64,000 nucleotides of DNA from DRYM01 sp964526225 (GCA_964526225.1 CAZGLL010000006.1:4633-68632), one strand, 5' to 3'; shown: positions 8,164 to 17,475, counted from the stretch's first letter. Made by a program: numbers and translations. The notes: a model not told the origin generated them from the letters alone.

Positions 8164-9322
8164 TAAGCTTCGCAATAAAGTACCCCGTAACATCATGTAT
8201 ATGTGGATGGAATCTCATAAAGAAATAACCTTTATCACCTAATCCCTTTGACCCGAGAGAACCATATTTCGCTTCCACAGGTTCAAACCCGTATTTTTCA
8301 ACGGTCTCCTCAATTACTTCCTCATTCTCCTCTAAAGTAACAGTGCATGTTGAATAAACCAACACGCCCCCTTTCCTTAAAAGTTCATACGCTGGCTTAA
8401 AGAACTGTATCTGGTAGTTCCTTAAATCAACAATATCTTTATACCTCTTGGAATCATAGAGTTTAGGCCTAACACCCAACGATGAACACGGAGGATCAAT
8501 AAGCACTCTATCCACTTTACCACGTAACGAAGGATAATCGACGTGTAAGTATCTTGAATCCGCTAAGTGAATCTCAATATTAACCTTCATTCTCTTAAAC
8601 TCCCTAACCATTTTAGCAATCCTCTTTTTGGAATGGTCGAAAGCTAAAACCCTTGCTTCACCCTTGGTAAGCTGATATATGTGCGAAGCTTTCCCGCCAG
8701 GTGCAGCACACATATCAACAATTAATTCTCTTGGCTGTGGATCTAGAATTTTAGAAACCAACATTGCGGGAAAACTTTGCTCATACAATGCTCCTTCAGC
8801 GAATTCCGGAAACTCCCTAATCTTAGGAGCCCTATACTTGGAAATAACAACTTCAACAACTAATCCTCTCCTAACCTTACCTACATCTCTAGGGTCGATC
8901 CTAAAGTAGCCCCAACCAACGGGTTCTAGGAGGGGAGAAACAACAGTTACAGGAGCGTTTCTTCTAACATGTCCCACAGCCTTCAAAACCCCTGGAGCGT
9001 AAACATGAGAACCTAAATAAACGCTTTCAGCAGTTCTCTTATCAACAATAACGATACCATCCTCAATAGGTACTTTGTAGGGTCCTTCAATGGGGAAAAA
9101 TACGGCTTCCTCAACGTTTTCATCGGGAAATACCTTAATTCCTCTGTTTCTTAACGACTCAATAACTTCATATCTATTCCGAATTAAAGCATTAACTCTA
9201 ACATAGAGTCTTTTACCAGGTTCCCTAATGGATTTAAGAAAGGCAAGAAACTTGCTACCGTAAACTCTCTTTAAAGAACTGATTACGTCTTCATCGTATT
9301 TGAAAAATTTAAGCACTTCCAT
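8153..9322 (-). CDS. RNA 5-methylcytosine methyltransferase (NSUN/Trm4 family) with PUA domain
   Basis: About 389 residues. A PUA-like RNA-binding domain lies in the first half (IVDKRTAESVYLGSHVYAPGV) and a Rossmann methyltransferase in the second, with VDMCAAPGGKASHIYQL (SAM), RVLIDPPCSSLG (motif IV, TCS-like Cys) and YSTCTVTLEENEEV (motif VI catalytic Cys). Both catalytic cysteines are present. I take ATG 9322; the frame stays open upstream as far as the tRNA-Leu gene, which makes the longer reading implausible. The exact tRNA or rRNA site cannot be read from sequence. Confidence 0.88.
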   Translation of the reverse strand: MEVLKFFKYDEDVISSLKRVYGSKFLAFLKSIREPGKRLYVRVNALIRNRYEVIESLRNRGIKVFPDENVEEAVFFPIEGPYKVPIEDGIVIVDKRTAESVYLGSHVYAPGVLKAVGHVRRNAPVTVVSPLLEPVGWGYFRIDPRDVGKVRRGLVVEVVISKYRAPKIREFPEFAEGALYEQSFPAMLVSKILDPQPRELIVDMCAAPGGKASHIYQLTKGEARVLAFDHSKKRIAKMVREFKRMKVNIEIHLADSRYLHVDYPSLRGKVDRVLIDPPCSSLGVRPKLYDSKRYKDIVDLRNYQIQFFKPAYELLRKGGVLVYSTCTVTLEENEEVIEETVEKYGFEPVEAKYGSLGSKGLGDKGYFFMRFHPHIHDVTGYFIAKLIKK

Positions 9323-9441
9323 AGTTTCACAACGGAGTAGTTTAGAATTAACGTGCACATAAAGGTTTATGGGGATAATGCAATGCTTAAAATATAGTGC
9401 ATGTTTGCGGGAATGGGTTCTGAAGAACTTATTTGTGTTTT

Positions 9442-9529
9442 TGGTGCGGGGGGTGGGATTTGAACCCACGCAGGCCTACGCCATCGGGGCCTAAGCCCGA
9501 CCCCTTTGTCCTAGCTCGGGCACCCCCGC
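9442..9529 (-). tRNA. tRNA-Leu(TAG)
   Basis: A type II tRNA with encoded CCA (9442-9444). The acceptor stem is GCGGGGG/CCCCCGC with discriminator A; the anticodon stem TCGGG/CCCGA closes a CTTAGGC loop giving anticodon TAG; the long variable arm and T-arm GTGGG TTCAAAT CCCAC are intact. No intron. A TATA-like GCTTATAAG lies just upstream on the minus strand. Confidence 0.95.
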
Positions 9530-9557
9530 ACATTCACAGATAGTGTTTATTTACTCT

Positions 9558-9567
9558 GCTTATAAGT
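9558..9567 (-). promoter_or_regulatory. TATA box of tRNA-Leu
   Basis: CTTATAAGC on the minus strand predicts transcription from about 9537, 8 nt before the mature 5' end. Confidence 0.5.
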
Positions 9568-9598
9568 TTTAACTGATAAGCTATGGTTATTTTGTTTT

Positions 9599-9707
9599 TG
9601 GAGCCGCCGGCGGGATTTGAACCCGCGACCACCAGCTCTCTCGGGGAGGTAGGGAGTTCATGATTACCCTACGAGGCTGGCGCTCTACCGAGCTGAGCTA
9701 CGGCGGC
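9599..9707 (-). tRNA. tRNA-Thr(CGT) with 32-nt intron at 37/38
   Basis: Acceptor GCCGCCG/CGGCGGC, discriminator T as expected for Thr, and encoded CCA (9599-9601). The anticodon stem CCAGC/GCTGG is split by an intron at 9638-9669. Removing it gives loop CTCGTAA with anticodon CGT. The junction is a canonical bulge-helix-bulge: four-base helix CTCG/CGAG between 3-nt bulges TAG and AGA, cut after the second bulge base. EndA encoded at 39925 is the expected processing enzyme. Confidence 0.94.
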
Positions 9708-9750
9708 GCTTCTGCATTTACTGTATTGGATGTTTGGGGGTTTTAAAATT

Positions 9751-10758
9751 ATGGTTAGATTAAGGGATATAGGGGAGAAAGGAGCTATCGAGTGTATTGG
9801 TAGGTTTCTTGGCAAGGAACTTTTAGGATTAAGTGTTTTGGGGTTTAATGATGATGCGTTAGCTTTTAAGTTGAACAAGAAATACCTCATTTTAAATATC
9901 GATGGTTTCACATTTCGCTACTCTAAATATTACTGGCTTAGCTACTATGATTTAGGATGGAAAGCTTCAACCCTTGCTATAAGCGATGTTGTTGTTAAAG
10001 GAGGAATCCCTAAAGTAGTTGTTTCATCGGTAGGTTTTAAGAAGTCAGCTTCACTTAAACGCCTTAAGGAATTCGTTTTCGGACTTAGAGATTCGGCGAG
10101 ACATCATGGTGCAAAATATTTAGGCGGAGACCTTAATGAAGCAGTTGACGAATGGGTTTCAACAGCATGCATAGGTTTCTCCAAAGTAAAGCCAATACCT
10201 CGGAAATCGAGGATAAAAGAAAACGATGTAGTATTAACGTACGGTGAATACGGGTTAATGGGCGCTGCTCTCCACGCCCACTACAATAGAATTGACATTA
10301 AGCCTTGGAGAAAAATTGTTGAGGCAACACGGAAACCCGTATTTCCCATGGAAACTCTAAAGTTCGTAGGCAAGTTAGGTAGGAAATGTGTTTTATCATC
10401 AATAGACAGCAGTGATGGACTTGCACAATCGCTACTTGAACTTTCGAAAATAAATAAAATAGGCTTCATAGTGGAAAATATACCAGTAGATCCTGAAGCA
10501 GTAGAGTATGCTAAAACATACGGTTTAGATTCGGAAAACATAGCACTCTATGGCGGAGAAGAATTCTACCCAATACTTGTAATTTCCAGGAAATGCCTAA
10601 ACAAGCTAAGAGATATTTTAAGGGAATTTGACAGATTCAAAATAATAGGTAAAACTATAGCTTCAGTAAACGTTTATATTCGCAAAAAGGGAAGGTTAGT
10701 GAAAGTAGAAAATAGGGGATGGGAATATTTCAAGAATAAACAAAGTACTCATACTTGA
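9751..10758 (+). CDS. ThiL/AIR-synthase superfamily kinase
   Basis: About 335 residues with the PurM/ThiL fold pattern: D-I-G-E-K-G at the N-terminus, N-D-D-A-L-A (family G-D-D-A-A), a D-G-F strand, Y-D-L-G-W-K-A-S-T-L-A-I-S-D-V helix and Y-L-G-G-D-L-N-E-A (family G-G-D-T). The best match is thiamine-monophosphate kinase, which phosphorylates TMP to TPP, but several ThiL-specific residues are changed, so another phosphotransfer substrate is possible. ATG 9751 is used because the conserved DIGE follows closely. Its 3' end overlaps the radical SAM gene. Confidence 0.65.
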   Translation: MVRLRDIGEKGAIECIGRFLGKELLGLSVLGFNDDALAFKLNKKYLILNIDGFTFRYSKYYWLSYYDLGWKASTLAISDVVVKGGIPKVVVSSVGFKKSASLKRLKEFVFGLRDSARHHGAKYLGGDLNEAVDEWVSTACIGFSKVKPIPRKSRIKENDVVLTYGEYGLMGAALHAHYNRIDIKPWRKIVEATRKPVFPMETLKFVGKLGRKCVLSSIDSSDGLAQSLLELSKINKIGFIVENIPVDPEAVEYAKTYGLDSENIALYGGEEFYPILVISRKCLNKLRDILREFDRFKIIGKTIASVNVYIRKKGRLVKVENRGWEYFKNKQSTHT

Positions 10759-12436
10759 CGGGTACACTGATGAACCAGCGGGACTAGGTGTTCCACCATA
10801 CATAGACGTTTACCCAAGATATGTTGCAGGAGCTATATGGTCTGCGAGAAAAGACGTTAAGGTAAGGTACTTAACGGTTGACGAAGCTAGAAAAATGGAC
10901 TATGAATTCTTCAACGAAGCGAACAAGTACGACCTAGTAATAATGGTAGCGGGAGTTACTGTTCCAGGGAAATATCTTGGAGGAAAACCAATAACAATCA
11001 ATGAGCTAAGCGAGTGGTTTAGAATAATAAGTAAACCCCTGAAAATACTTGTTGGACCGGCAGCTAAATTCGGAATAGGTATTGAAGGAGGAAAGGTTGC
11101 GGAACTACCTACGAAAATAAAGGAGAACTTCGACCTATTAGTTAAGGGAGATCCCGAAGTAGTAATACATGAAGTTATTAAGGAAGACAGCTTGGAGAAA
11201 GCAAACCCCTACGCTACGAGGAGAAGCTATAAGGAGATAGAGGAGTTCATACTTAAAGGAACACATATTGTAACTCAGCATCCGAACTATGGCAAAAACC
11301 TTATTGTAGAAATAGAAACGTACAGAGGCTGCCCAAGAGCAATTACCGGAGGTTGTTCATTCTGCATAGAACCACTATACGGCTTACCAGTATTCAGAGA
11401 TCAAAGAGACATTGTGAAAGAAATAGAAGAACTCTATAAACTTGGCGTTAAATTCTTCAGAATAGGGAGGCAACCAGACATATTCGCATATAAATCAAAG
11501 GAAATCGGAGAGAAAGAATTTCCAAAACCAAATCCTGAGGAAATAGAAAAGCTGTTTAGAGGAATAAGAACTGTAGCTCCTAATTTAAGAACGCTTCACA
11601 TAGACAATGTTAATCCAGGAACTGTAGCTCATAACCCTAAGGAATCATTGGAAGCAGCAAAAATAATAATTAAATACCATACACCAGGCGATGTAGCTGC
11701 TTTCGGTGTTGAATCGGTTGATCCGAGAGTTGTTAAGTTAAACAATTTAAAGGTAACTATGGAGGAGGCTTTAGAAGCTGTAAGGATAATAAATAGAGTT
11801 GGCGCTCAGAGAGGATATAATGGATTACCGGAGCTTCTACCGGGAGTAAACTTCCTCTTCGGTCTTAAAGGAGAAACAAAATACACTTATGAAATAAATT
11901 TCAAATTTCTAAAGAAAATAGTTGAAGAAGGCTTACTTGTTAGAAGAATAAATATTAGGCAGGTAATGGTTTTTCCAGCAACTAAAATGTGGAGTGTAGG
12001 TGATAGAGTAATTAGGAAACATAAAAGATATTTCAAGGCATTTAAAGAAAGAGTTAAGAGAGAAATAGAATTACCGCTAATGAGAAGACTTGTTCCCACA
12101 GGGACTATAGTAAGAGATGTTTACACAGAAAAACACATAGGCTATTTCACTTACGCTAGACCTGTAGGAAGCTACCCCTTAATGGTAAAGATTCCTGAGA
12201 AAATAACTCTCGGAGAGTTCATGAACTTTACAATAGTGGATCATGATCATAGATCGGTCTATGGGATACCTTATCCGTTAAACGTTAATAATGCATCTCT
12301 TAAACTCATTAGCTTACTACCTGGTATTACCAAGGTGGAAGCTTTAGCTATAGTTAAGAAAAGGCCTTTTAAGAGCATTGATGATTTAAGGAGAACCGTT
12401 TCAAACGAGAAAGTGTTAAAATATGTTACTATTTAG
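10736..12436 (+). CDS. Radical SAM protein with B12-like N-domain and C-terminal HhH; 5' end unusual
   Basis: The first ATG in this frame is at 10895, but conserved-looking coding (VLILDGYTDEPAGLGVPPYI) lies upstream from 10745 on. The frame is open back to 10709 and has no ATG, GTG or TTG there; I begin at ATA 10736 as a placeholder. Numbered from it, the cluster motif is C199-x7-C207-x2-C210, with wider spacing than the usual CX3CX2C, followed by I-E-P-L-Y-G. A TIM-barrel follows, and the last 70 residues carry a helix-hairpin-helix (LLPGITKVEALAIV). The family occurs widely in archaea without an assigned reaction. It converges on polB with a 4-bp overlap. Confidence 0.8.
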   Translation: MNKVLILDGYTDEPAGLGVPPYIDVYPRYVAGAIWSARKDVKVRYLTVDEARKMDYEFFNEANKYDLVIMVAGVTVPGKYLGGKPITINELSEWFRIISKPLKILVGPAAKFGIGIEGGKVAELPTKIKENFDLLVKGDPEVVIHEVIKEDSLEKANPYATRRSYKEIEEFILKGTHIVTQHPNYGKNLIVEIETYRGCPRAITGGCSFCIEPLYGLPVFRDQRDIVKEIEELYKLGVKFFRIGRQPDIFAYKSKEIGEKEFPKPNPEEIEKLFRGIRTVAPNLRTLHIDNVNPGTVAHNPKESLEAAKIIIKYHTPGDVAAFGVESVDPRVVKLNNLKVTMEEALEAVRIINRVGAQRGYNGLPELLPGVNFLFGLKGETKYTYEINFKFLKKIVEEGLLVRRINIRQVMVFPATKMWSVGDRVIRKHKRYFKAFKERVKREIELPLMRRLVPTGTIVRDVYTEKHIGYFTYARPVGSYPLMVKIPEKITLGEFMNFTIVDHDHRSVYGIPYPLNVNNASLKLISLLPGITKVEALAIVKKRPFKSIDDLRRTVSNEKVLKYVTI

Positions 12437-15147
12437 CCGAAGAAGCTTTCAAGCTTTGTTACACCGATTATTTCTTTAAAGTCAATGTTAAAAGCGTCAA
12501 GTAGTTGTTCGAAAGTGCTTTTTATTTGGTCAACATATTTGTCAACATCTATTTCATCTATTTTAGCTAATTGCACAGGCTTCACACCATATTTTGACTT
12601 AACTTTAACGTATGCTATAACGTCGCCCTTTTGAACATCAATGCCTAGTTCTTTAAGCATTTTTGCTGCTCTAACATGTTGTGGAATGGTTTTAACATAG
12701 GATTCGAGAGGTTTAGATAGAGAAACTTTGAAAGCTGCTTCATCCAATGTTAGCTCCTTATTCTTAAGCCTCTTGTAAATGTTTAGGACAATATCTTTAA
12801 TTACATGCTTTACCTTTTCAAACTCAGCTTCGTCTTTAACATTTCCTATGGCACTTAATACTTCGTAAAATGCTTTCTTAATGAATTCTGGTGTGTTTCT
12901 CTTCTTGCCAACAAGACCTTTAACGTCAACTGATCCGTCAGGATATATTCCTACATAGTTCTTTTTCCTACCGGAGAACGCAATGTATCTGTATACCTTG
13001 TCTACTTCGATTTCTAAACCGAGTTCGTCTTCAACAAACTTTATGAGCTCTTCTATTTTGTCTTGAGATGGATTATGTAAGAATAAGCTATCCGTATCGC
13101 CATAGAGAACTTCTAAGCCTAGTTCTCTCGCTTTCTCTATGGTTTTCTTAATAGCGTATCTTCCTATTGCGGTAACGCTTTCAGCAGCTGGCGGACAATA
13201 TAGTGGGAACGTTGAGGCTCCGAAAACACCGTATGATGCATTTATAAATACCTTCATAGCTTTTTCAACAACACTATACCATGCTCTCTCGGTCTCAGGT
13301 AGGCTCTTGTTTTTAGCTGCCTTCTTGTATATTTTAACCCTGAAGTCTCTAAGCAAACCTGTTATAACAGATGTTATCCCTTTCCTCTTCCTACACACCC
13401 AATGCTTTGTTTCAGGAATAATGTTGCTTCTACATTCAGGATGAGGGCATCTAACAGTTTCGTAGCTTAAATTCCACTTCTTAATTATGCTTGGATATAG
13501 TGATGCGAAATCTAAAACTAGAACGTTGAAGAAAACTCCCGCTGGAGGCTGTACAACTATTGCTCCAGCATATTTTTTGCCTTTAATTGTAGCTTCGGTT
13601 ACAGCCTCACCCTTCATGTTTAAAATGTCTTCAGACAAAGGTATTAGGTATCCTCTCCTTCTATGTTCCCAGTAAAGCAGATTCTTTATCCAGTGAGAAA
13701 CAGCATGCCTTGTTAGCTCATCCATAGATAATTTAGAAATACGCATCATCAATATTATGAGCTTCATAACTAAATTATCATCGAACGTCGTTAAATTCAA
13801 TGTTAACCACGCATCTCTATAGTTGTAAGCTACTAGTTCACTGTACGTTAGTTCACTTACAACCGCTTCAAGAGCTATTTTTGAAACACCAAGTAATGCT
13901 GAAGCTATAGCATCCAATGTGAATTCCTTATATTTTCCACCAAACGCATATACTTGAATTGCTTTGATGCTGAAGAACCTGTAAAGATCTATATGGATAT
14001 TTACTTTATGTCTAACCTCCTCTTCGGTCACTATAAATGGTAAGTATTTTTCAGGGAAACCTAGATTCTTAGCTCTATTTTGTAGATAAGGTAGATCGAA
14101 GTTATCGCCATTAAATGTTAAAATAACAGGGTAGCTATTTAGAATACGAAAAACTTCGGCTATTAAATGTCTTTCACTATCGAAGATTTCTACTTCAACA
14201 TCTTCAGGATAGTTTGGTAGTTTATTACCGAAAACTATGCCTTCTCTTGCTAGTATAAGCACTTTTTTTAAACCATCATTTGAAACTAGTGAAACACTTA
14301 TGATTTCATTTCTTGCTTTCTTAGGGTCAGGTATTCTATTTCTAGCTTCAGAAAACACTTCAATATCTACCGCTACTCTTTTCAAATCGGGCGGTGGTAG
14401 TTGGAATAGTGGAAGCCATTCCTTAGCGTACTGTTTAATTTCTTCATCAACATCTTTGAAAAGTTCCTCAACTTTCTTCTTTATTTCTTCAGATATTGAT
14501 ATTTTAACTGGAACTAATGATCCATTAACTATTTTGTAAAGCATCCCTGGAGTTAATTGTTTATCGTAAATGTAATTGTTATGGTATTTTATGTGAGCTT
14601 CCCAAGCTTTAGGAACGTATTCTCTAACAACACCTACAGATTTAGGATCCTTCATAACTATTTTTGTCATGTAAACTTTCCTATCATAAAGTAAATCGTA
14701 CTTTTCAACTCTTTCCAAATGACTAAATGATGGATGGTTCCTTATCTTATCTATTTCACTTACCTTATCAGGAGTTAAATCAGTTAAGAAGTAAGGTAAA
14801 TGACCAGTATTATCATACCATAGAAGTATTTGCTTATTTCCCGGATCATATAGTTTCAACATAGCCCTCTGGTTTTTACCATCATATTGTACTGATAAAA
14901 GATAGCATGGACCGGTATTTTTAGGAAAAACCATTTTTGGCTCTAATGATAAACGAGTATCTGATTTAGCAATTTTCTCATCACTAATGTTAGCTTTACT
15001 ATTATTTTTAATTTCTACAATACTCTTCTCTAGTATTGATTCCTTAGATTTTAGAGGCTCCCTTTTAGCTTCAGCTTCTTTCTTCCTCTTCGTTTTCCCT
15101 TTCTTCTCGATTCTAAAGAAATCGTCAAGCTTTAACTGATGCCCCAT
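12433..15147 (-). CDS. polB: Family B DNA polymerase (PolB1 type)
   Basis: A 904-residue replicative polymerase. The 3'-5' exonuclease has VAVDIEVF (Exo I), TFNGDNFDLPYL (Exo II) and Y-R-D-A-W (Exo III). The polymerase has motif A DFASLYPSII, motif B KVFINASYGVFG and motif C YGDTDSLFL, so both activities look intact. Residues 4-11, QLKLDDFF, form a PCNA-interacting box at the extreme N-terminus, followed by a lysine-rich, low-complexity linker of about 70 residues. It pairs with the FEN1 gene at 3468, which carries a C-terminal PCNA box. Confidence 0.95.
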   Translation of the reverse strand: MGHQLKLDDFFRIEKKGKTKRKKEAEAKREPLKSKESILEKSIVEIKNNSKANISDEKIAKSDTRLSLEPKMVFPKNTGPCYLLSVQYDGKNQRAMLKLYDPGNKQILLWYDNTGHLPYFLTDLTPDKVSEIDKIRNHPSFSHLERVEKYDLLYDRKVYMTKIVMKDPKSVGVVREYVPKAWEAHIKYHNNYIYDKQLTPGMLYKIVNGSLVPVKISISEEIKKKVEELFKDVDEEIKQYAKEWLPLFQLPPPDLKRVAVDIEVFSEARNRIPDPKKARNEIISVSLVSNDGLKKVLILAREGIVFGNKLPNYPEDVEVEIFDSERHLIAEVFRILNSYPVILTFNGDNFDLPYLQNRAKNLGFPEKYLPFIVTEEEVRHKVNIHIDLYRFFSIKAIQVYAFGGKYKEFTLDAIASALLGVSKIALEAVVSELTYSELVAYNYRDAWLTLNLTTFDDNLVMKLIILMMRISKLSMDELTRHAVSHWIKNLLYWEHRRRGYLIPLSEDILNMKGEAVTEATIKGKKYAGAIVVQPPAGVFFNVLVLDFASLYPSIIKKWNLSYETVRCPHPECRSNIIPETKHWVCRKRKGITSVITGLLRDFRVKIYKKAAKNKSLPETERAWYSVVEKAMKVFINASYGVFGASTFPLYCPPAAESVTAIGRYAIKKTIEKARELGLEVLYGDTDSLFLHNPSQDKIEELIKFVEDELGLEIEVDKVYRYIAFSGRKKNYVGIYPDGSVDVKGLVGKKRNTPEFIKKAFYEVLSAIGNVKDEAEFEKVKHVIKDIVLNIYKRLKNKELTLDEAAFKVSLSKPLESYVKTIPQHVRAAKMLKELGIDVQKGDVIAYVKVKSKYGVKPVQLAKIDEIDVDKYVDQIKSTFEQLLDAFNIDFKEIIGVTKLESFFG

Positions 15148-15328
15148 TTAATTATTCCCTCATTGAATCTTAAGGAATACAGTCTGTCTCGAACTTCTCT
15201 ACATTCTACTATTAATGCTAAAGCTAACTTAAAAGTGGAACCCCACATAGAAATTAACGAGCACTTAAATATCCTTAAAAACACCTCTGAAAAACTAAAA
15301 AACCACACGTAACGTTATGAATAATTTG

Positions 15329-15406
15329 GGGCCCGTCGCCTAGCCAGGATAGGGCGCCGGCCTGCGGAGCCGGTGGTCCGGGGTTCAAATCCCCGCGGGC
15401 CCGCCA
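15329..15406 (+). tRNA. tRNA-Arg(GCG)
   Basis: Acceptor GGGCCCG/CGGGCCC, discriminator G, encoded CCA (15404-15406). Anticodon stem CCGGC/GCCGG closes loop CTGCGGA, anticodon GCG. T-arm CCGGG GTTCAAAT CCCCG pattern is intact. No intron. Confidence 0.95.
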
Positions 15407-15899
15407 CACTTATAAACCCACAATGCTTCTTAAGGATTACTTCTTCAATGTTTCATGAACCATGTCTATTAAATGAAACTTAGTGATAGCCAGAACAGGC
15501 TTGAGAAGACCCGCTAGAGAGTCTTGCTGAGGTTCTCAGAGATAGAATCTACCTCTACGATGAAGCACTTAGAAGATACTTAGGTACGTAGCTCTCCGAG
15601 CTTTCTAGGGAACTAAGCCTTGAGTATACCAGGATTCATGTAGTTTGGGAACTAAGAGGTAGGTTTGAGCTCATATATGTATTGGTATTCTTGGTTTCGC
15701 ACACATTTCTAGACGGATAATTCCGTTGCTAACCCCAGTAATCACCGTGAACATATGGGAACAGGTTGGTTCCTCGGATAAGATAGGGATCTTTACTTCG
15801 AAAGGAAGCTTTGATGAAAATAAGGCGTAATATGCAAGCGTTTATGGTAATCTATGGGTTTTGAATGCTAAGAATGTTAAGATAAAAAAAGAATTTTGC
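15407..15899 (+). other. Gene-free stretch with decayed coding DNA
   Basis: No intact gene. Around 15520-15720 on the plus strand a peptide-like reading (LAEVLRDRIYLYDEALRRY, one in-frame TAG, then LSELSRELSLEYTRIHVVWE) looks like a decayed small protein of unknown family, possibly a toxin-antitoxin component; this is a weak call. The rest shows nothing I recognise. The stretch between a tRNA and a transporter fits an old insertion site. Confidence 0.35.
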
Positions 15900-16037
15900 T
15901 TATTTACCTTCTTTTGTCTCTTTTTTAGCTTTTGAGGCTCTCCAAGCTCTATAAATGCCCAGCCCTAGCCCAAGCACATAGAATAGTATGATGCCTAAGA
16001 TTAACATACCGATTGCTTCAGCACTTAACCCGGGCAT
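15900..16037 (-). CDS. Small single-span accessory protein of the NSS transporter
   Basis: A 45-residue protein, MPGLSAEAIGMLILGIILFY onward: a short N-terminus, one membrane helix (residues 8-29) and a basic, lysine-rich tail. It begins one base after the transporter stop, with AGGTGAT 5 nt upstream of its ATG. Bacterial NSS transporters such as MetP need a similar tiny partner (MetS), so by position and shape this is a symporter accessory subunit; that role is inferred. Confidence 0.75.
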   Translation of the reverse strand: MPGLSAEAIGMLILGIILFYVLGLGLGIYRAWRASKAKKETKEGK

Positions 16038-16038
16038 G

Positions 16039-17475
16039 TTACATCACCTTCTTCTCTTTCCACTTAAAACCTGATATTACTGTTGCTGCAACTATTATTA
16101 TTATGACTGTAAGTATCGATATAGGCGATACATGAGTAGTGGTGGAGAGCCCCCAACCTAGTACCGCTAACAATACTATCGGTGTTACGATTTTTATAAG
16201 CACATCATACCATGATCCAAGCTTCCATTCAGCATCGGGATTGACATGGTCTCTGAGCACCTTTAGGCCGAAGAAGTAGCCAGCTATAATTGCCTCAAGT
16301 AGCACTATCCATACAGCGTTAGTACTTCCAACCATGAAATCTACAGGATCTATAAAATCTGGTCGGAAAGCGAATAAAAGGCTTATTAAGTAGGCTAGCA
16401 CAGCGACAGCTGTTACACCCTTCTTTCTCGATATACCAAACTTATCCCCAAAGGCTCTATATGTCGGCTCTATTATTGATATTAAGGATGTATACCCAGC
16501 AAGCCATAGGATTACAAAGAATATCGTGCCGAATATCGCTGTAGTGATGGGTGCACCTGGGAGGAGAGTTACTGCTGTAGGTATAGTCACAAATGCTAAA
16601 CCAGCACCACCTAGTGGTACTGGAAGATCAGCAGGTGATGCAACATTCATTACATGCATTAAGTACCCTATAATACCCCATGTAGCGAATGCGAAGAAGA
16701 AGCTGTATCCACAGTTAGCAAATGATGTTATCCATGCTGAATTAGGTATTTCAGATCTAGGTGATAGGTAGCTTGCATATACGATCATTGTTGTTCCAAA
16801 CACACTTAGTGTAAATAGTATCTGTCCCGCAGCATCTATTATAGCACTTCCACTGAAGGCCTGAGCAGATGGTGTTAATAGCCAATTAATACCTATGTCG
16901 CTACCAGGAAGCGTTACTCCTCTTATAACTAACACCGCTGATAGTATCCATAAGATCGGTATAGCGTATGTGCAAGCCCTCTCGATACCGCTTGCTATGC
17001 CAGCGTAGCAGGTGTACCATGCGATAAGCCAAGTTATTGTAAGTCCTATAATGACAAATGCAGGGTTAGATAGTAGCGCTTCAAATGTTGATTCTACACC
17101 CTCGACGGTTTTCCAAGCAACTGTTGCTGAGAGCCCTATGTAGTCCATTACCCAGGCTAAGACTACTGAATAATACGTGCAAATGAAGAATGTATTTATT
17201 ATGGCCATCCAGCCTATAGGCTCTAAACTTTCCTTAATCTTCCTAAAGACCTTAGGTGTTGCACCTCTAAAGTAGTATCCTAACATAAACTCTAGTATCA
17301 TCAATGGAATACCGAAAACTAGCAGGAATATTATGTAGGGTATTAGGAATGCACCACCGCCATTTCTATAACAGAGCCAGCTAAATCGCCAGATATTTCC
17401 TAAACCAATAGCTGAACCTATCGCAGCTAGGATGAAGCCCCTTCTCCTTTTCCAGTATTCTGCAGCGGAACTCAG
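16039..17475 (-). CDS. Sodium:neurotransmitter symporter family transporter, probable CTG start
   Basis: A 478-residue sodium-coupled amino-acid-type transporter with about 11-12 membrane helices. The essential first helix, RRRGFILAAIGSAIGLGNIW (sodium site), lies upstream of the first ATG (17304); reading from there would lose about 57 residues including it. The frame opens after a TGA and the only start-like codon is CTG at 17475-17473, placed 5 nt after a strong Shine-Dalgarno GAGGTGAT (17481-17488), the same spacing as its downstream partner gene. Substrate unknown. Confidence 0.88.
   Translation of the reverse strand: MSSAAEYWKRRRGFILAAIGSAIGLGNIWRFSWLCYRNGGGAFLIPYIIFLLVFGIPLMILEFMLGYYFRGATPKVFRKIKESLEPIGWMAIINTFFICTYYSVVLAWVMDYIGLSATVAWKTVEGVESTFEALLSNPAFVIIGLTITWLIAWYTCYAGIASGIERACTYAIPILWILSAVLVIRGVTLPGSDIGINWLLTPSAQAFSGSAIIDAAGQILFTLSVFGTTMIVYASYLSPRSEIPNSAWITSFANCGYSFFFAFATWGIIGYLMHVMNVASPADLPVPLGGAGLAFVTIPTAVTLLPGAPITTAIFGTIFFVILWLAGYTSLISIIEPTYRAFGDKFGISRKKGVTAVAVLAYLISLLFAFRPDFIDPVDFMVGSTNAVWIVLLEAIIAGYFFGLKVLRDHVNPDAEWKLGSWYDVLIKIVTPIVLLAVLGWGLSTTTHVSPISILTVIIIIVAATVISGFKWKEKKVM

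Noticed and set aside
9323..9469. N-terminal extension of the m5C methyltransferase
   Set aside because: The frame stays open but runs into the mature tRNA-Leu gene and has no family similarity.
9660..9680. CAT in the tRNA-Thr intron as a Met anticodon
   Set aside because: The bulge-helix-bulge places the CAT inside the intron, and the discriminator T fits Thr.
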